From: Curtobacterium citreum
Lineage (GTDB): Bacteria > Actinomycetota > Actinomycetes > Actinomycetales > Microbacteriaceae
Direction: 5' to 3'
Length of the DNA stretch: 64,000 bases
NCBI RefSeq assembly: GCF_006715175.1
Contig: NZ_VFMQ01000001.1
Coordinates: forward strand, 248,001 to 312,000
The position numbers were made by a program, and so were the translations under genes. Below the pieces are notes generated by a model. The model did not search any database, was not told the origin of the DNA, and was given only the letters and a program-made list of their open reading frames with translations. Positions 33,953 to 42,376 of this stretch are shown piece by piece. Position 1 is the stretch's first letter; each line of letters starts with the position of its first letter.

Positions 33953-34582
33953 GTGACGAACCCCGACGCCGCCGTCGCCCACGCCGTGACGCTCGCCGCC
34001 GCATCAGGCCGGGTCGTCCTCGGGATCGTCGGCGCCCCCGGAGCCGGCAAGTCGACGCTCGCCCGCCGGGTCGTCTCGGCCGTCGACGCCGCACACGGCC
34101 CCGGCACCGCCGTCCAGGTGCCGATGGACGGCTTCCACCTGGCGAACGCCGCGCTCGACGCCCTCGGCCGCCACGACCGCAAGGGCGCGATCGACACCTT
34201 CGACGCGCACGGCTACGTCGCCCTGGTGCGACGACTCGTCGCCGCGGACGAGGACGTCGTCTGGGCCCCGGACTTCGACCGTCGCGTCGACGAGCCCGTC
34301 GCCGGCAGCATCGCCGTCCCGCGCGCCACCCGGCTCGTCGTCACCGAGGGCAACTACCTGCTCGACGACCAGGCACCGTGGACCGCGCTGCGGACGCTGC
34401 TCACCGAGACCTGGGCGGTCGTCGTCGACGACGACGTCCGCGTCGACCGCCTCGTCGGACGACACGTGCGGCACGGACGCGACCGCGCGGCAGCCCGCGC
34501 CTGGGCGCTCGAGGTCGACGGCGTGAACGCCGCGAGGGTCGCGGCGACGCTGCCACGCGCCTCCAGGACGGTGCGGACCTGA
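33953..34582 (+). CDS. P-loop nucleoside/sugar kinase, uridine-kinase/PanK-like
   Basis: 209 residues from GTG 33953. P-loop GIVGAPGAGKSTLAR, substrate segment VPMDGFHLANAAL, RKGAIDTFDAHGYVALVRRL, and VTEGNYLL as in uridine kinase and fructose-transport kinase FrcK. The open frame extends upstream to 33893 but overlaps the phosphoesterase stop and has poor start context. Substrate undetermined. The 32-base gap to the next gene suggests co-transcription. Confidence 0.88.
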   Translation: MTNPDAAVAHAVTLAAASGRVVLGIVGAPGAGKSTLARRVVSAVDAAHGPGTAVQVPMDGFHLANAALDALGRHDRKGAIDTFDAHGYVALVRRLVAADEDVVWAPDFDRRVDEPVAGSIAVPRATRLVVTEGNYLLDDQAPWTALRTLLTETWAVVVDDDVRVDRLVGRHVRHGRDRAAARAWALEVDGVNAARVAATLPRASRTVRT

Positions 34583-34614
34583 GTCCGGCACCCACCGACA
34601 CGACGGGAGCGACC

Positions 34615-35448
34615 ATGACCATCGCCATCACCGGGGCCACCGGCAACATCGGGGGCGCGGTCGCCCACGCGCTCGCCGCGGCGGGCACGCCGTTCCGGAT
34701 GCTCGTCCGCGACCCGTCGCGCGCACCGGAGCTGCCCGGCGCCGAGGTCGCCGTCGCGTCCTTCGCGGACGTCGACGCGTCGCGCCGGGCCCTCGAGGGC
34801 GTCGACCTGCTGCTCATGGTGTCCGGCGCCGAGGCCGAGGACCGGCTCGCCCAGCACCGCGCCTTCGTCGGCGCGGCCGCGACGGCGGGCGTGCAGCACG
34901 TCGTCTACACGTCGTTCGCCGGTGCAGCGGCCGACGCGACCTTCACCCTGGGTCGCGACCACTGGGCCACGGAGCAGGCGATCCGCGCGACCTCGATGGC
35001 GCACACGTTCCTGCGCGACTCGTTCTACCTGGACTTCGTCGAGGACCTGGTCGGCGAGGACGGCGTGATCCGCGGTCCGGCCGGCGACGGTGCGATGGCG
35101 GCGGTGGCGCGTGCGGACGTCGCCCGCGTCGCGACCGAGGTGCTGCTGCACCCGTCGGCGCACCTCGACCGCACCTACGACCTGACCGGGCCGGTCGCGA
35201 TCACCCTGGCCGAGGCCGCGGCGATCGTCTCCGAGGTCCGCGGGCGCCCGGTCAGCTACCACGAGGAGACCCTGGACGAGGCGTACGCGTCGCGCGCGAA
35301 GTGGGATCCGGAACCGTGGCAGGCGGACGCGTGGGTGAGCACGTACACGGCGATCGCGGAGGGCGTGCTCGCGCCGGTCTCCGGGGACGTCGAGCGGGTC
35401 ACCGGCCGCCGGCCGATGATCCTGCGCGAGGTGCTCGAGGCGCGCTGA
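34615..35448 (+). CDS. NmrA-like NAD(P)-binding oxidoreductase
   Basis: 277 residues. Rossmann fold from the start (MTIAITGATGNIGGAVAHAL), RDPSRAPELPGAEVAVASF after strand 2, QHVVYTSFAGAAADATFTLG, and the closing RPVSYHEETLDEAY. NmrA-like proteins act as quinone reductases or redox sensors. Catalytic Tyr/Lys of classical SDRs are absent, as usual. AGCGACC precedes ATG 34615. Confidence 0.9.
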   Translation: MTIAITGATGNIGGAVAHALAAAGTPFRMLVRDPSRAPELPGAEVAVASFADVDASRRALEGVDLLLMVSGAEAEDRLAQHRAFVGAAATAGVQHVVYTSFAGAAADATFTLGRDHWATEQAIRATSMAHTFLRDSFYLDFVEDLVGEDGVIRGPAGDGAMAAVARADVARVATEVLLHPSAHLDRTYDLTGPVAITLAEAAAIVSEVRGRPVSYHEETLDEAYASRAKWDPEPWQADAWVSTYTAIAEGVLAPVSGDVERVTGRRPMILREVLEAR

Positions 35449-35510
35449 CGCGGTCCCGGGCGCGGCTGCGGTTCCGACCCGACAGTTGCTGCTCCATGGA
35501 CGCGTCAGGT

Positions 35511-35535
35511 CGGCCGGGAGGCACGTGGTGCGTCC
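35511..35535 (+). repeat. Single-arm GGAGGC element, intergenic
   Basis: CGGCCGGGAGGCACGTGGTG, the same 25-base stretch as inside the TetR gene at 27529-27553. It lies in the 114-base gap between the NmrA-like gene and the convergent MFS gene and has no clear second arm. Confidence 0.75.
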
Positions 35536-35562
35536 GGCGCGACGGGTCCCGTCCGGCGCGGG

Positions 35563-36813
35563 TCAGGTCACGCGACGGGCGGCGAGGGTGCCGACCACCC
35601 CGAGGGTCAGCACCGCCACCAGCACGACCAGCAGCGGTGCCGTCCAGTCCCCGGTCGCGCCGTGCAGGCTCCCGGCGACGAGCGGCCCGGCCGAGCCGAT
35701 CAGGTAGCCGCCGCCCTGCACGAACGCGGACATCCGGCGGGCGTCGTCGTCGCTCGTGACGATGCGCACGATGATGATGAAGATGACGGTGATGCCGCCG
35801 CCCTGGGCCGCCCCGCCGAGGACCGACCAGAGCAGCCAGAGCTGCGGCGCGAACAGCAGCCCGAGCGGCATCGCGAGCCAGAGCGTGCCGACGAGGGCGA
35901 CGATCGCCCGCGGCCGCCAGCGCGTCGCGAGCACCGGGACCCCGAGCGCCCCGACGACCGCGAGGATCTGGAACACCGACGAGCTCGCGCCGGACGACTC
36001 CGCCGAGAACCCGATCTCGTCGTGCAGGAGCGTCGGGATCCACGCGGTCAGCGCGTAGTACGAGAACGCCTGTCCACCGAAGGCCAGCGTCAGCCCCCAC
36101 GTGATCAGCCGTCGAGCGGGCCGGACCGTCGGAGCGCCGCTCGTCGACACCGTGCGGATCGACCCCGTCTCGGTGAGCAACTCGACGGGTCCGGTCGCGG
36201 GGACCGGCTCGGTGCGTTCCGGTCGGAGCCAGGCCGCGCGGGTGCCGACGGCGTACGTCCACCCCGCGGCGGCGACCACGGCGAACACGGCCCACACCGC
36301 GATCGCGACCGGCCAGCCCCACGCGGCGGCGATCGGTGCGGTGCCGAGCGAGGTGATCATCGATCCGACGTTGAGCGCCGACGTGTACACGCCCGTGACC
36401 AGGCCGACGCGCTCCGGGGAGGTGTCCCGCCGGATGACCACGGGCACGACGACGTTGCCGATCGTGATGCCGATGCCGATCACCGCCGTGCCGACGAGCA
36501 GCGCCGTCGCCGAGGGCACCGAGCGGAGCACCGTGCCCGCGAGGACGATCACGAGCGACAGGGACACCGCGCGCTCGGGGTCGGCCTTGGCGATCACCCA
36601 GCTGGCGAACGGCGTCGCGAGCGAGAAGCACAGGACGGGGATGGTCGTCAGCAGGCCGGCGACCGTCGCGGTCAGCCCGAGGTCGACACGGACGTCGCCG
36701 ATCACCGGCGCGGGGGCGACGATCGGCCCGCGGAAGTTCAGTGCGATCAGGACGATCGCGGCGGGCAGCACCCAGGCCGCGCCGCGGAGCCCCCGACGGG
36801 CCGCGGTCGTCAC
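35563..36813 (-). CDS. MFS transporter, CynX/NimT type
   Basis: 416 residues from GTG 36813, with 12 helices. Early signature LNFRGPIVAPAPVIGDVRVD matches the cyanate/nitroimidazole-transporter group. A long cytoplasmic loop lies mid-protein (about residues 190-240). Probable exporter; substrate unknown. Its start overlaps the stop of the HAD phosphatase (GTGA), so the two are made together. Confidence 0.9.
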   Translation of the reverse strand: MTTAARRGLRGAAWVLPAAIVLIALNFRGPIVAPAPVIGDVRVDLGLTATVAGLLTTIPVLCFSLATPFASWVIAKADPERAVSLSLVIVLAGTVLRSVPSATALLVGTAVIGIGITIGNVVVPVVIRRDTSPERVGLVTGVYTSALNVGSMITSLGTAPIAAAWGWPVAIAVWAVFAVVAAAGWTYAVGTRAAWLRPERTEPVPATGPVELLTETGSIRTVSTSGAPTVRPARRLITWGLTLAFGGQAFSYYALTAWIPTLLHDEIGFSAESSGASSSVFQILAVVGALGVPVLATRWRPRAIVALVGTLWLAMPLGLLFAPQLWLLWSVLGGAAQGGGITVIFIIIVRIVTSDDDARRMSAFVQGGGYLIGSAGPLVAGSLHGATGDWTAPLLVVLVAVLTLGVVGTLAARRVT

Positions 36814-37475
36814 GCGGCGTCCGGCAGCAGGATCGGCAGCAGGTCGAGCGGGGTGGCGGCCTGTGCGACGGTGCCCGTGGCCTCGGCCGGGGAGCCGTAG
36901 CCCCACTCGGCGAAGACCACGGGGACGCCATTCGCCGCTGCGCCCTCGACGTCGTGCAGGCGGTCGCCGACGAGGACGGGCCGGCTCACGTCGAAGCCGC
37001 GGGCGTCCAGGCGGCGGAGCGCTTCCTCGACGACGTCGGCCTTGGCGCTCCGGACCTCGTCGTCGCTCGCGCCCGTGATGACGTCGATGTCCCCGGTGAG
37101 CCCGTAGTGCTCGAGGATGTACGTCGCCGGGGTCTCGGGCTTGCTCGTGGCCGTCGAGATCGGCAGTCCGGCCTGGTGCAGGGTCCGCAGCACGACGTCG
37201 ATGCCGGGGAACATCGCCGAGTCGAGCGCCCCGTGCGACAGGTAGTGCTCGCGGTACACGGCGAGCGTGTGCTCCGCCTGCGCCTCGTCCATCCCCATCG
37301 CCGTGCGGAACGTGTCCATGATCGGCGGGCCGACGAACGACATGAGCGTCGCGTGGTCCGGGACGGGCACGCCGACCGTGCGGAAGGTGTGCGTCATGCT
37401 CTCGAGGATCCCCGGAGCGGAGTCGCTGATGGTGCCGTCGAGGTCGAACAGGATGGCGGTGAAGGGGCGCGTCAT
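36810..37475 (-). CDS. HAD hydrolase, phosphoglycolate-phosphatase-like
   Basis: 221 residues. Motif I ILFDLDGTISDSAPGI, motif II STATSKPETPA, Lys in VRSAKADVVEEAL, motif IV VLVGDRLHDVEGAAANG. Cap domain between about 15 and 85. This arrangement is that of Gph/PpaX-like phosphatases. It overlaps the MFS start, so a shared substrate pathway is possible but unproven. Confidence 0.92.
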   Translation of the reverse strand: MTRPFTAILFDLDGTISDSAPGILESMTHTFRTVGVPVPDHATLMSFVGPPIMDTFRTAMGMDEAQAEHTLAVYREHYLSHGALDSAMFPGIDVVLRTLHQAGLPISTATSKPETPATYILEHYGLTGDIDVITGASDDEVRSAKADVVEEALRRLDARGFDVSRPVLVGDRLHDVEGAAANGVPVVFAEWGYGSPAEATGTVAQAATPLDLLPILLPDAA

Positions 37476-37510
37476 GTCCTGCCCAGCCTAGTCGGCGTGT
37501 CGGGGGCGAC

Positions 37511-37603
37511 CCGTGCCTCCAGGCCGGTGCCCGCACCGACGACGGACGGGAGCCGTCCCGACGACGGACGGGAGCCGTCCCGACGACGGGCGCGAGCCGT
37601 GAC
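37511..37603. repeat. GGAGGC element and 22-bp tandem array
   Basis: First, CCGTGCCTCCAGGCCGG (37511-37527), an antisense copy of the dispersed element. Then a 22-bp unit built on ACGGACGGGAGCCGTCC occurs at 37538-37559 and 37560-37581, with a degenerate third unit to 37603. These fill the gap between the HAD gene and nucS. Confidence 0.85.
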
Positions 37604-37640
37604 GATGACGGACGTGGGCCGCGGCGCCCGGTCGCTCCGC

Positions 37641-38336
37641 TCAGAACAGGCGCGTGTGCCCGCCCTCGATGCCGCGCATCGCGTCGTAGTCGAGCACGAG
37701 GACGCGGATTCCGCGGTCCTCGGCGAGGGTGCGCGCCTGCGGTGCCACCGTCTGGGCCGCCAGGACGCCCTGCACCGGTCGCAGGAGCGGGTCGCGGTTC
37801 ATGAGCTCGAGGTACCGGGTGAGCTGCTCGACCGCGTCGATGTTCGCGTTGCGCTTCATCTCGACGGCCACGCTCGCACCCGCGTCGTCGCGGGCCAGGA
37901 TGTCCACCGGTCCGATCGCGGTCATGTACTCGCGGCGGACGAGCGTGTGGCCGTCGCCGAGCAGTTCGATCTGCTCCGCGAGGAGCTGCTGCAGGTGTGC
38001 CTCGACCCCGTCCTTCACGAGACCCGGGTCGACTCCCAGGTCGTGCGACTCGTCCGCGAGGACCTCGTTCACGCTGACGATCAGCTTGTCCTGGGTCTTC
38101 TTCTGCGTCACCGTCCAGACCTGGGTGATGCCGGCGGTGGCCTGCTCCTCGTCGGGCTCGCCGATCTCGATCGAGCACGGCGGGCTCATCCAGTTGAGCG
38201 GCTTGTAGCTGCCGCCGTCCGAGTGGACGAGCAGCGAGCCGTCCGCCTTGAGCATGAGCAGACGGGTCGCGAGCGGCAGGTGGGCCGACAGGCGTCCGGC
38301 GTAGTCGACGGAGCAGCGGGCGATGACGAGACGCAC
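37641..38336 (-). CDS. nucS: Mismatch-specific endonuclease NucS
   Basis: 231 residues from GTG 38336. Start [30 protein letters not shown] segment, and the nuclease core [20 protein letters not shown] with Asp, Glu and Lys ligands, then QLTRYLE. The C-terminus ends GHTRLF, the sliding-clamp-binding tail seen in this family. NucS carries out non-canonical mismatch repair in Actinobacteria lacking MutS/MutL. The following MFS gene starts upstream on the same strand. Confidence 0.95.
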   Translation of the reverse strand: MRLVIARCSVDYAGRLSAHLPLATRLLMLKADGSLLVHSDGGSYKPLNWMSPPCSIEIGEPDEEQATAGITQVWTVTQKKTQDKLIVSVNEVLADESHDLGVDPGLVKDGVEAHLQQLLAEQIELLGDGHTLVRREYMTAIGPVDILARDDAGASVAVEMKRNANIDAVEQLTRYLELMNRDPLLRPVQGVLAAQTVAPQARTLAEDRGIRVLVLDYDAMRGIEGGHTRLF

Positions 38337-38345
38337 CCGGCGATC

Positions 38346-39725
38346 CTAACGGTGGTCGCGCGTCGCGCTCTCCGTACGGTCGGCTGTCGGTGCGGCGGCT
38401 TCCGTCGCGGGGGTCGGCGTCCCGGCCTGGAGGCGCGGGTCGTCCCCGTCGTCCCCGCTGCGGCCCGTCGTGCGGTCGCGCCCGGCTGACTGCGCACGTC
38501 GGCGGCGCAGCGTCTCGGCCGCGGCGCCCGTCTCGCGCGCCGCCCCGGATGCCAGGCCCGCGCCGATGATGAACACGAAGACCACGAGCAGCGCACCGAG
38601 CAGGCCGATGTGCTCGCCGAGGAAGCCGATGAGCGGCGGACCGGCGAGGAACGCCACGTAGCCGATCGTCGCCACGGCGCTGACCTTGAGCGCGGCCGAG
38701 CGCGGGTCGTCAGCTGCGGCGGACATGCCCATCGGGAACCCGAGGCTCGCCCCGAGGCCCCACAGCACGACCCCGACGATGGCGATCGGGATGACGTCGA
38801 CGAAGATGAGCAGCCCGAGGCCGACCACGGCGACGGCGGCGCTCACGCGGAGCACCGGCACGCGGCCGAACCGGTCGATGAGCGGGCTGCCGGCGATGCG
38901 CCCGGCGGTCATGGCGGCCAGGAACACGGTCAGCACGGCGGAGCCCGCGGCGTTGTCGAGGCCGTGACCGTCGATCATCGCGAGGGGCAGCCAGTCGTTC
39001 GCGGACCCCTCGGCCAGCGCCATGCCGAGCACGATCACGCCGATCAGCAGGGTCGACGGCTGTGCCCACACCTGCCAACGGGTGAGCTGCACGGGGGTCG
39101 GGCTCGTCGCGGTCGACGTGTGCTCCTCGAACCGGTGCTCGTCGCCGAAGCGCGACGCGGCCGCGAGCAAGACCAGGCACGTGACGATGCCGAGGACGGT
39201 GAAGTGCAGCACGACGGGCACCTCGAGCGCCTCGGTCAGGGCCCCGAGCCCGGCGCCGGCGAGCGTGCCGACGCTGAACGCCGCGTGGAACAGCGGCATG
39301 ATCGTCCGCCCGCCGGCCTTCTCGGCGGCAGCACCGGACACGTTCATGGACACGTCGACCAGACCGTTGCCGAAGCCGAACGCGATGAGACCGACCCAGA
39401 TCGCGGCGAAGCCCCACCCGTACGTGACCGCGAAGCCGGCGAAGGTCAGCCCGACGGCCAGGCAGACCGAGGCCACCTGGACGCCGCGACGCGCGCCGAG
39501 CTTCGACACGATGTGCCCGGCGAAGGTCAGGCCGCCGATCGAGCCCACCGCCATGCCGAGGACGAGCAGGCCCATCTCGAAGGTCGTCGCGCCGAGGGAG
39601 TCGCGGACGCTCGGGATGCGGCCGAGCCAGGTCGCGATCGCCAGGCCCGAGAGCGTGAAGGCCACGAAGACCGCGACGATCCAGACGCGGGTGGTCGGGG
39701 CGGTGCGGGCGGACGTCGTCGTCAT
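38346..39725 (-). CDS. MFS transporter, sugar/fucose-permease-like
   Basis: 459 residues with 12 helices. Motifs include TWLGRIPSVRDSLGA, GHIVSKLGARRGVQ and PLIDRFGRVPVLR. A 60-residue charged tail follows the last helix and contains a copy of the dispersed element (38423-38445, read DPRLQAG). It is divergent from a LacI regulator with a palindrome between them, so it is likely repressed by that protein. Substrate unknown. Confidence 0.9.
   Translation of the reverse strand: MTTTSARTAPTTRVWIVAVFVAFTLSGLAIATWLGRIPSVRDSLGATTFEMGLLVLGMAVGSIGGLTFAGHIVSKLGARRGVQVASVCLAVGLTFAGFAVTYGWGFAAIWVGLIAFGFGNGLVDVSMNVSGAAAEKAGGRTIMPLFHAAFSVGTLAGAGLGALTEALEVPVVLHFTVLGIVTCLVLLAAASRFGDEHRFEEHTSTATSPTPVQLTRWQVWAQPSTLLIGVIVLGMALAEGSANDWLPLAMIDGHGLDNAAGSAVLTVFLAAMTAGRIAGSPLIDRFGRVPVLRVSAAVAVVGLGLLIFVDVIPIAIVGVVLWGLGASLGFPMGMSAAADDPRSAALKVSAVATIGYVAFLAGPPLIGFLGEHIGLLGALLVVFVFIIGAGLASGAARETGAAAETLRRRRAQSAGRDRTTGRSGDDGDDPRLQAGTPTPATEAAAPTADRTESATRDHR
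38423..38445. repeat. GGAGGC element in the MFS C-terminal tail
   Basis: CGGCCTGGAGGCGCGGGTCG on the plus strand, antisense to the gene. It shares 16 bases with the copy at 16141. It is located after the last membrane helix. Confidence 0.6.
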
Positions 39726-39766
39726 GTCGGGCTTTCCGGGTCGGTGCTGGTGCGTGTCGCGGTGGT

Positions 39767-39782
39767 GTCGAATCGATTCGAC
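39767..39782. promoter_or_regulatory. LacI-type operator
   Basis: GTCGAATCGATTCGAC is a perfect 16-bp palindrome centred between the divergent MFS (39725) and LacI (39810) starts. The central CG and symmetry fit LacI-family sites, implying joint control of both genes. Confidence 0.9.
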
Positions 39783-39809
39783 CCCGTTCGGTGACTACGC
39801 TAACGGGCG

Positions 39810-40961
39810 ATGGACGAACCGGCAACAGGACCCGGCGCGTCCGGGACCGGAGCGTCCCGGACCGGCGCCGACGGTGGGGCGAGCCGTGGACCCCGCCCGA
39901 CCCTCGCCGCCGTGGCCCGCGCGGCTGGGGTCGCCCCGTCCACGGCGTCGCTCGCCTTCAGTGGTGCGGGACCGGTCTCCGAGGACGCGAAGGCCCGCGT
40001 GCTCGCCGCGGCCGCCGAGCTCGGCTACGGCGGGCCGGACCCCCGAGCACGCTCGCTGCGCCGCGGTCGGTCCGGGGTGATCGGTGTCGTGATGGACGAG
40101 CGCCTGAGCGACGCGTTCCGCGACCCGGTGAACGTCCTGACCCTGGACGGCATCGCCGAGGTCGCCGGCGAGGCGGGGGCGTCGCTGCTGCTCGTCCGGA
40201 GCCCGCTCGACGACGAACGCGGCACCGGCCCGATCGTCGACGCGCCGATGGACGCCGTGGTCCTGGTCGGCTGCAACGTCCGGATCGACCCCGCCGTCGC
40301 CGTGCTCCGACGCCGGCAGATCCCGGTCGTGGCGATCGAGGCGGACGAGATCGAGGGTGCGGTGCCGATCCACCTCGACAACCGCGAGGCCTCGCGCCGA
40401 GCCGCGGCGTTCCTGCGCGACCTCGGGCACACCGCCGTGACCGTCGTGACGCTGCCCCTCGACGGGAGCCGCCGTCGCGGGCTCGTCGACCCCGCCCGCG
40501 AGGCCGAGGGCGTCGCCCACACCACCCTCGAGCGGCTCCGTGGGGTCCGCGGCGTGTACGGGGACGCCCCCGCGGTCGAGGCCGCCGGCAGCTCGGTCGA
40601 GGAGGGCCGCATCGCCGGGCAGTCCCTGTTCGCTGGAGCAGCTCCCGGGGCCGCGATCCCGACCGCGGTGGTGGCGCAGAGCGACCTGCTCGCCGTCGGG
40701 GTGATCTCGGCCGCACTGGACGCCGGACTCCGTGTGCCGGAGGACGTCAGCGTCGTCGGGTTCGACGGCATCACGGTCGACGACAGCCTGCTCCACCGCT
40801 CGCCGATCCGGCAGCTCACGACGCTCGTGCAGCCCTTCGAGCAGAAGGGCCGCGCCGCAGCCCGGGCAGCGCTCGCGATGCTCGAGGGCGGTGAGCCGCA
40901 CCCCGCGGCGTTCCGGTCCGAGCTGCGGATCGGCGACACGACGGGCCCCGCTCGGAGCTGA
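39810..40961 (+). CDS. LacI-family transcriptional regulator
   Basis: 383 residues. HTH at about 30-55 (TLAAVARAAGVAPSTASLAF) followed by the hinge helix (DPRARSLRRGRSGVIGVVMD). Periplasmic-binding-like ligand core with VVLVGCNVRIDPAVAV and EDVSVVGFDGITVDDSLLHR. The N-terminus is longer than usual by about 28 residues. Likely autoregulated and controlling the divergent MFS through 39767-39782. Ligand unknown. Confidence 0.93.
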   Translation: MDEPATGPGASGTGASRTGADGGASRGPRPTLAAVARAAGVAPSTASLAFSGAGPVSEDAKARVLAAAAELGYGGPDPRARSLRRGRSGVIGVVMDERLSDAFRDPVNVLTLDGIAEVAGEAGASLLLVRSPLDDERGTGPIVDAPMDAVVLVGCNVRIDPAVAVLRRRQIPVVAIEADEIEGAVPIHLDNREASRRAAAFLRDLGHTAVTVVTLPLDGSRRRGLVDPAREAEGVAHTTLERLRGVRGVYGDAPAVEAAGSSVEEGRIAGQSLFAGAAPGAAIPTAVVAQSDLLAVGVISAALDAGLRVPEDVSVVGFDGITVDDSLLHRSPIRQLTTLVQPFEQKGRAAARAALAMLEGGEPHPAAFRSELRIGDTTGPARS

Positions 40962-41032
40962 CTGGGGAATCCCTCAGCGCCGCGGCTGCGCTGAGGGCCG
41001 TGTGGTCGGGCGACCCGCCGTACGCTCAGCGC

Positions 41033-42139
41033 GTGCAGCACGCTCGACGCCCCGGGGCCACGGTCTGGACCGTGCTCGTCCTGGTCCTGGTCCTGACCGT
41101 GGTGAACGTCGGGGTCGGCGCGACGTGGTGGGGCCGGGCGTCGGCCGACCCCCGCTCTGCGGTCACGGTGACGGCCACCCCCACCCCCACCCCGGCCGTC
41201 ACGCCGACGCCCACCGTCCTCCCCGACCCGGCGGGGTCCGATGGGATCCCCCTCGCCGAGCACCCGCCGGCGTCCGGGGAGCCGGTGACCCTGGACCTCG
41301 CCCGGACGTGGGCCCCGCGGACGGACCTGCCGACCGCCGGCCGGCTCCTCCGCGTCACCATCCCGGCGACGCGGTCGCACTTCACCGCCCGGCCCGGGCT
41401 GCTGTGGCTGCCGCCGGCCGCCCTGGTGCCGGACCCGCCGGCGCTGCCGGTGGTGGTCCTGCTCCCGGGGCAGTCCCGCGGCTCCGGCCCGGAGGACCTG
41501 GAGACGGGCGGGCACCTCACCGAGACGATGGACGCGGTCGCAGGGATGCACGCCGGGCTCGCGCCGATCGTCGTCGTGCCGGACCAGCTCGGCCCGGACT
41601 CCGGCAACCCGATGTGCGTCGACGGCCCGCTCGGCAACAGCCAAACGTACCTGGAGCAGGACGTCCCGGCGTGGATCACGTCGCACCTCCGCGTCCAGAC
41701 GGGGGCGTCCGCGTGGACGATCGGCGGGTTCTCGCAGGGCGGCACGTGCGCGATCCAGCTCGGCGCCGGTGACCCCGGGCGCTTCGGCAACATCATCGAC
41801 GTGTCCGGGGAGCTCGGCCCGACGCTCGGCAGCCCCGGGGAGTCGATCGCCCGCGGCTTCTCCGGCGACGCCGCCGCGTACCGCGCGGCCCAGCCGGAGG
41901 CCCTGCTCGCCGCACACGGTCCGTACCGTGACAGCTCGGCGTTCTTCACCGCGGCGCAGCTCGACGGGCGGTACGGTCCCGCGATGCCTGTCGTCGCCGC
42001 GCACGCCGCAGCTGCGGGCATGCGCGTCACCACGTGGGTGGTCCCCGGGGTGAAGCACAACTGGCTCGCTGCACGGGCGGCGATCGCCGCCGGCATGGCG
42101 TGGCTCGTGCCGCGGATCGGGCTGGCACCCGGTCCGTAG
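41033..42139 (+). CDS. Secreted/anchored esterase, paralogue of 29346-30647
   Basis: 368 residues from GTG 41033. One N-terminal helix anchors it, then a Thr/Pro-rich linker (TPTPTPAVTPTPT). The hydrolase shares with the 29346 protein LPPAALVPDPP-like, VPDQLGPDSGNPMCVDGPLG, GGFSQGGTCAIQLG, and VKHNWLAARAA near the C-terminus. It lacks the four-helix front part. Probable extracellular esterase on unknown acyl substrates. Terminates just before the RHS region. Confidence 0.87.
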   Translation: MQHARRPGATVWTVLVLVLVLTVVNVGVGATWWGRASADPRSAVTVTATPTPTPAVTPTPTVLPDPAGSDGIPLAEHPPASGEPVTLDLARTWAPRTDLPTAGRLLRVTIPATRSHFTARPGLLWLPPAALVPDPPALPVVVLLPGQSRGSGPEDLETGGHLTETMDAVAGMHAGLAPIVVVPDQLGPDSGNPMCVDGPLGNSQTYLEQDVPAWITSHLRVQTGASAWTIGGFSQGGTCAIQLGAGDPGRFGNIIDVSGELGPTLGSPGESIARGFSGDAAAYRAAQPEALLAAHGPYRDSSAFFTAAQLDGRYGPAMPVVAAHAAAAGMRVTTWVVPGVKHNWLAARAAIAAGMAWLVPRIGLAPGP

Positions 42140-42376
42140 CTTCAGTCTGCGGTCGTACCCCGAAACCGGTACCGCGGCGGTAGTGCTCGTGGTTCTGTTG
42201 TTTGTCCGCAAGGCGCGGCCCAGCGGCGACGTACCCCGGTCGTTCCACCCTCCCCGAACGGGGGGGCAGAACCGATGGATCAGCTGAGCGCGACTGTCCT
42301 TACGCTCAGTCTCCGTGCTCCCGTGGGGGAGCGGAGGTGACCGGTCCTGGGCCGGTCGGAGCAGTAGGGGAGTCCC
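42140..42376. other. Leader region of the RHS gene
   Basis: No gene in 237 bases. Several GC-rich hairpins occur, for example CCGTGGGGGAGCGG and ACCGGTCCTGGGCCGGT. They probably form the untranslated leader of the RHS gene. I do not recognise a riboswitch. Confidence 0.4.

Noticed and set aside
29638..34197. Very long minus ORF (1519 codons)
   Set aside because: It spans several real genes on both strands and has no start context, typical of high-GC DNA without stops.
37538..37603. CRISPR array
   Set aside because: Units of 22 bp abut directly with no spacers.
42140..42376. Riboswitch in the RHS leader
   Set aside because: Hairpins are present but no conserved core of c-di-AMP, c-di-GMP, cobalamin or TPP riboswitches could be recognised.
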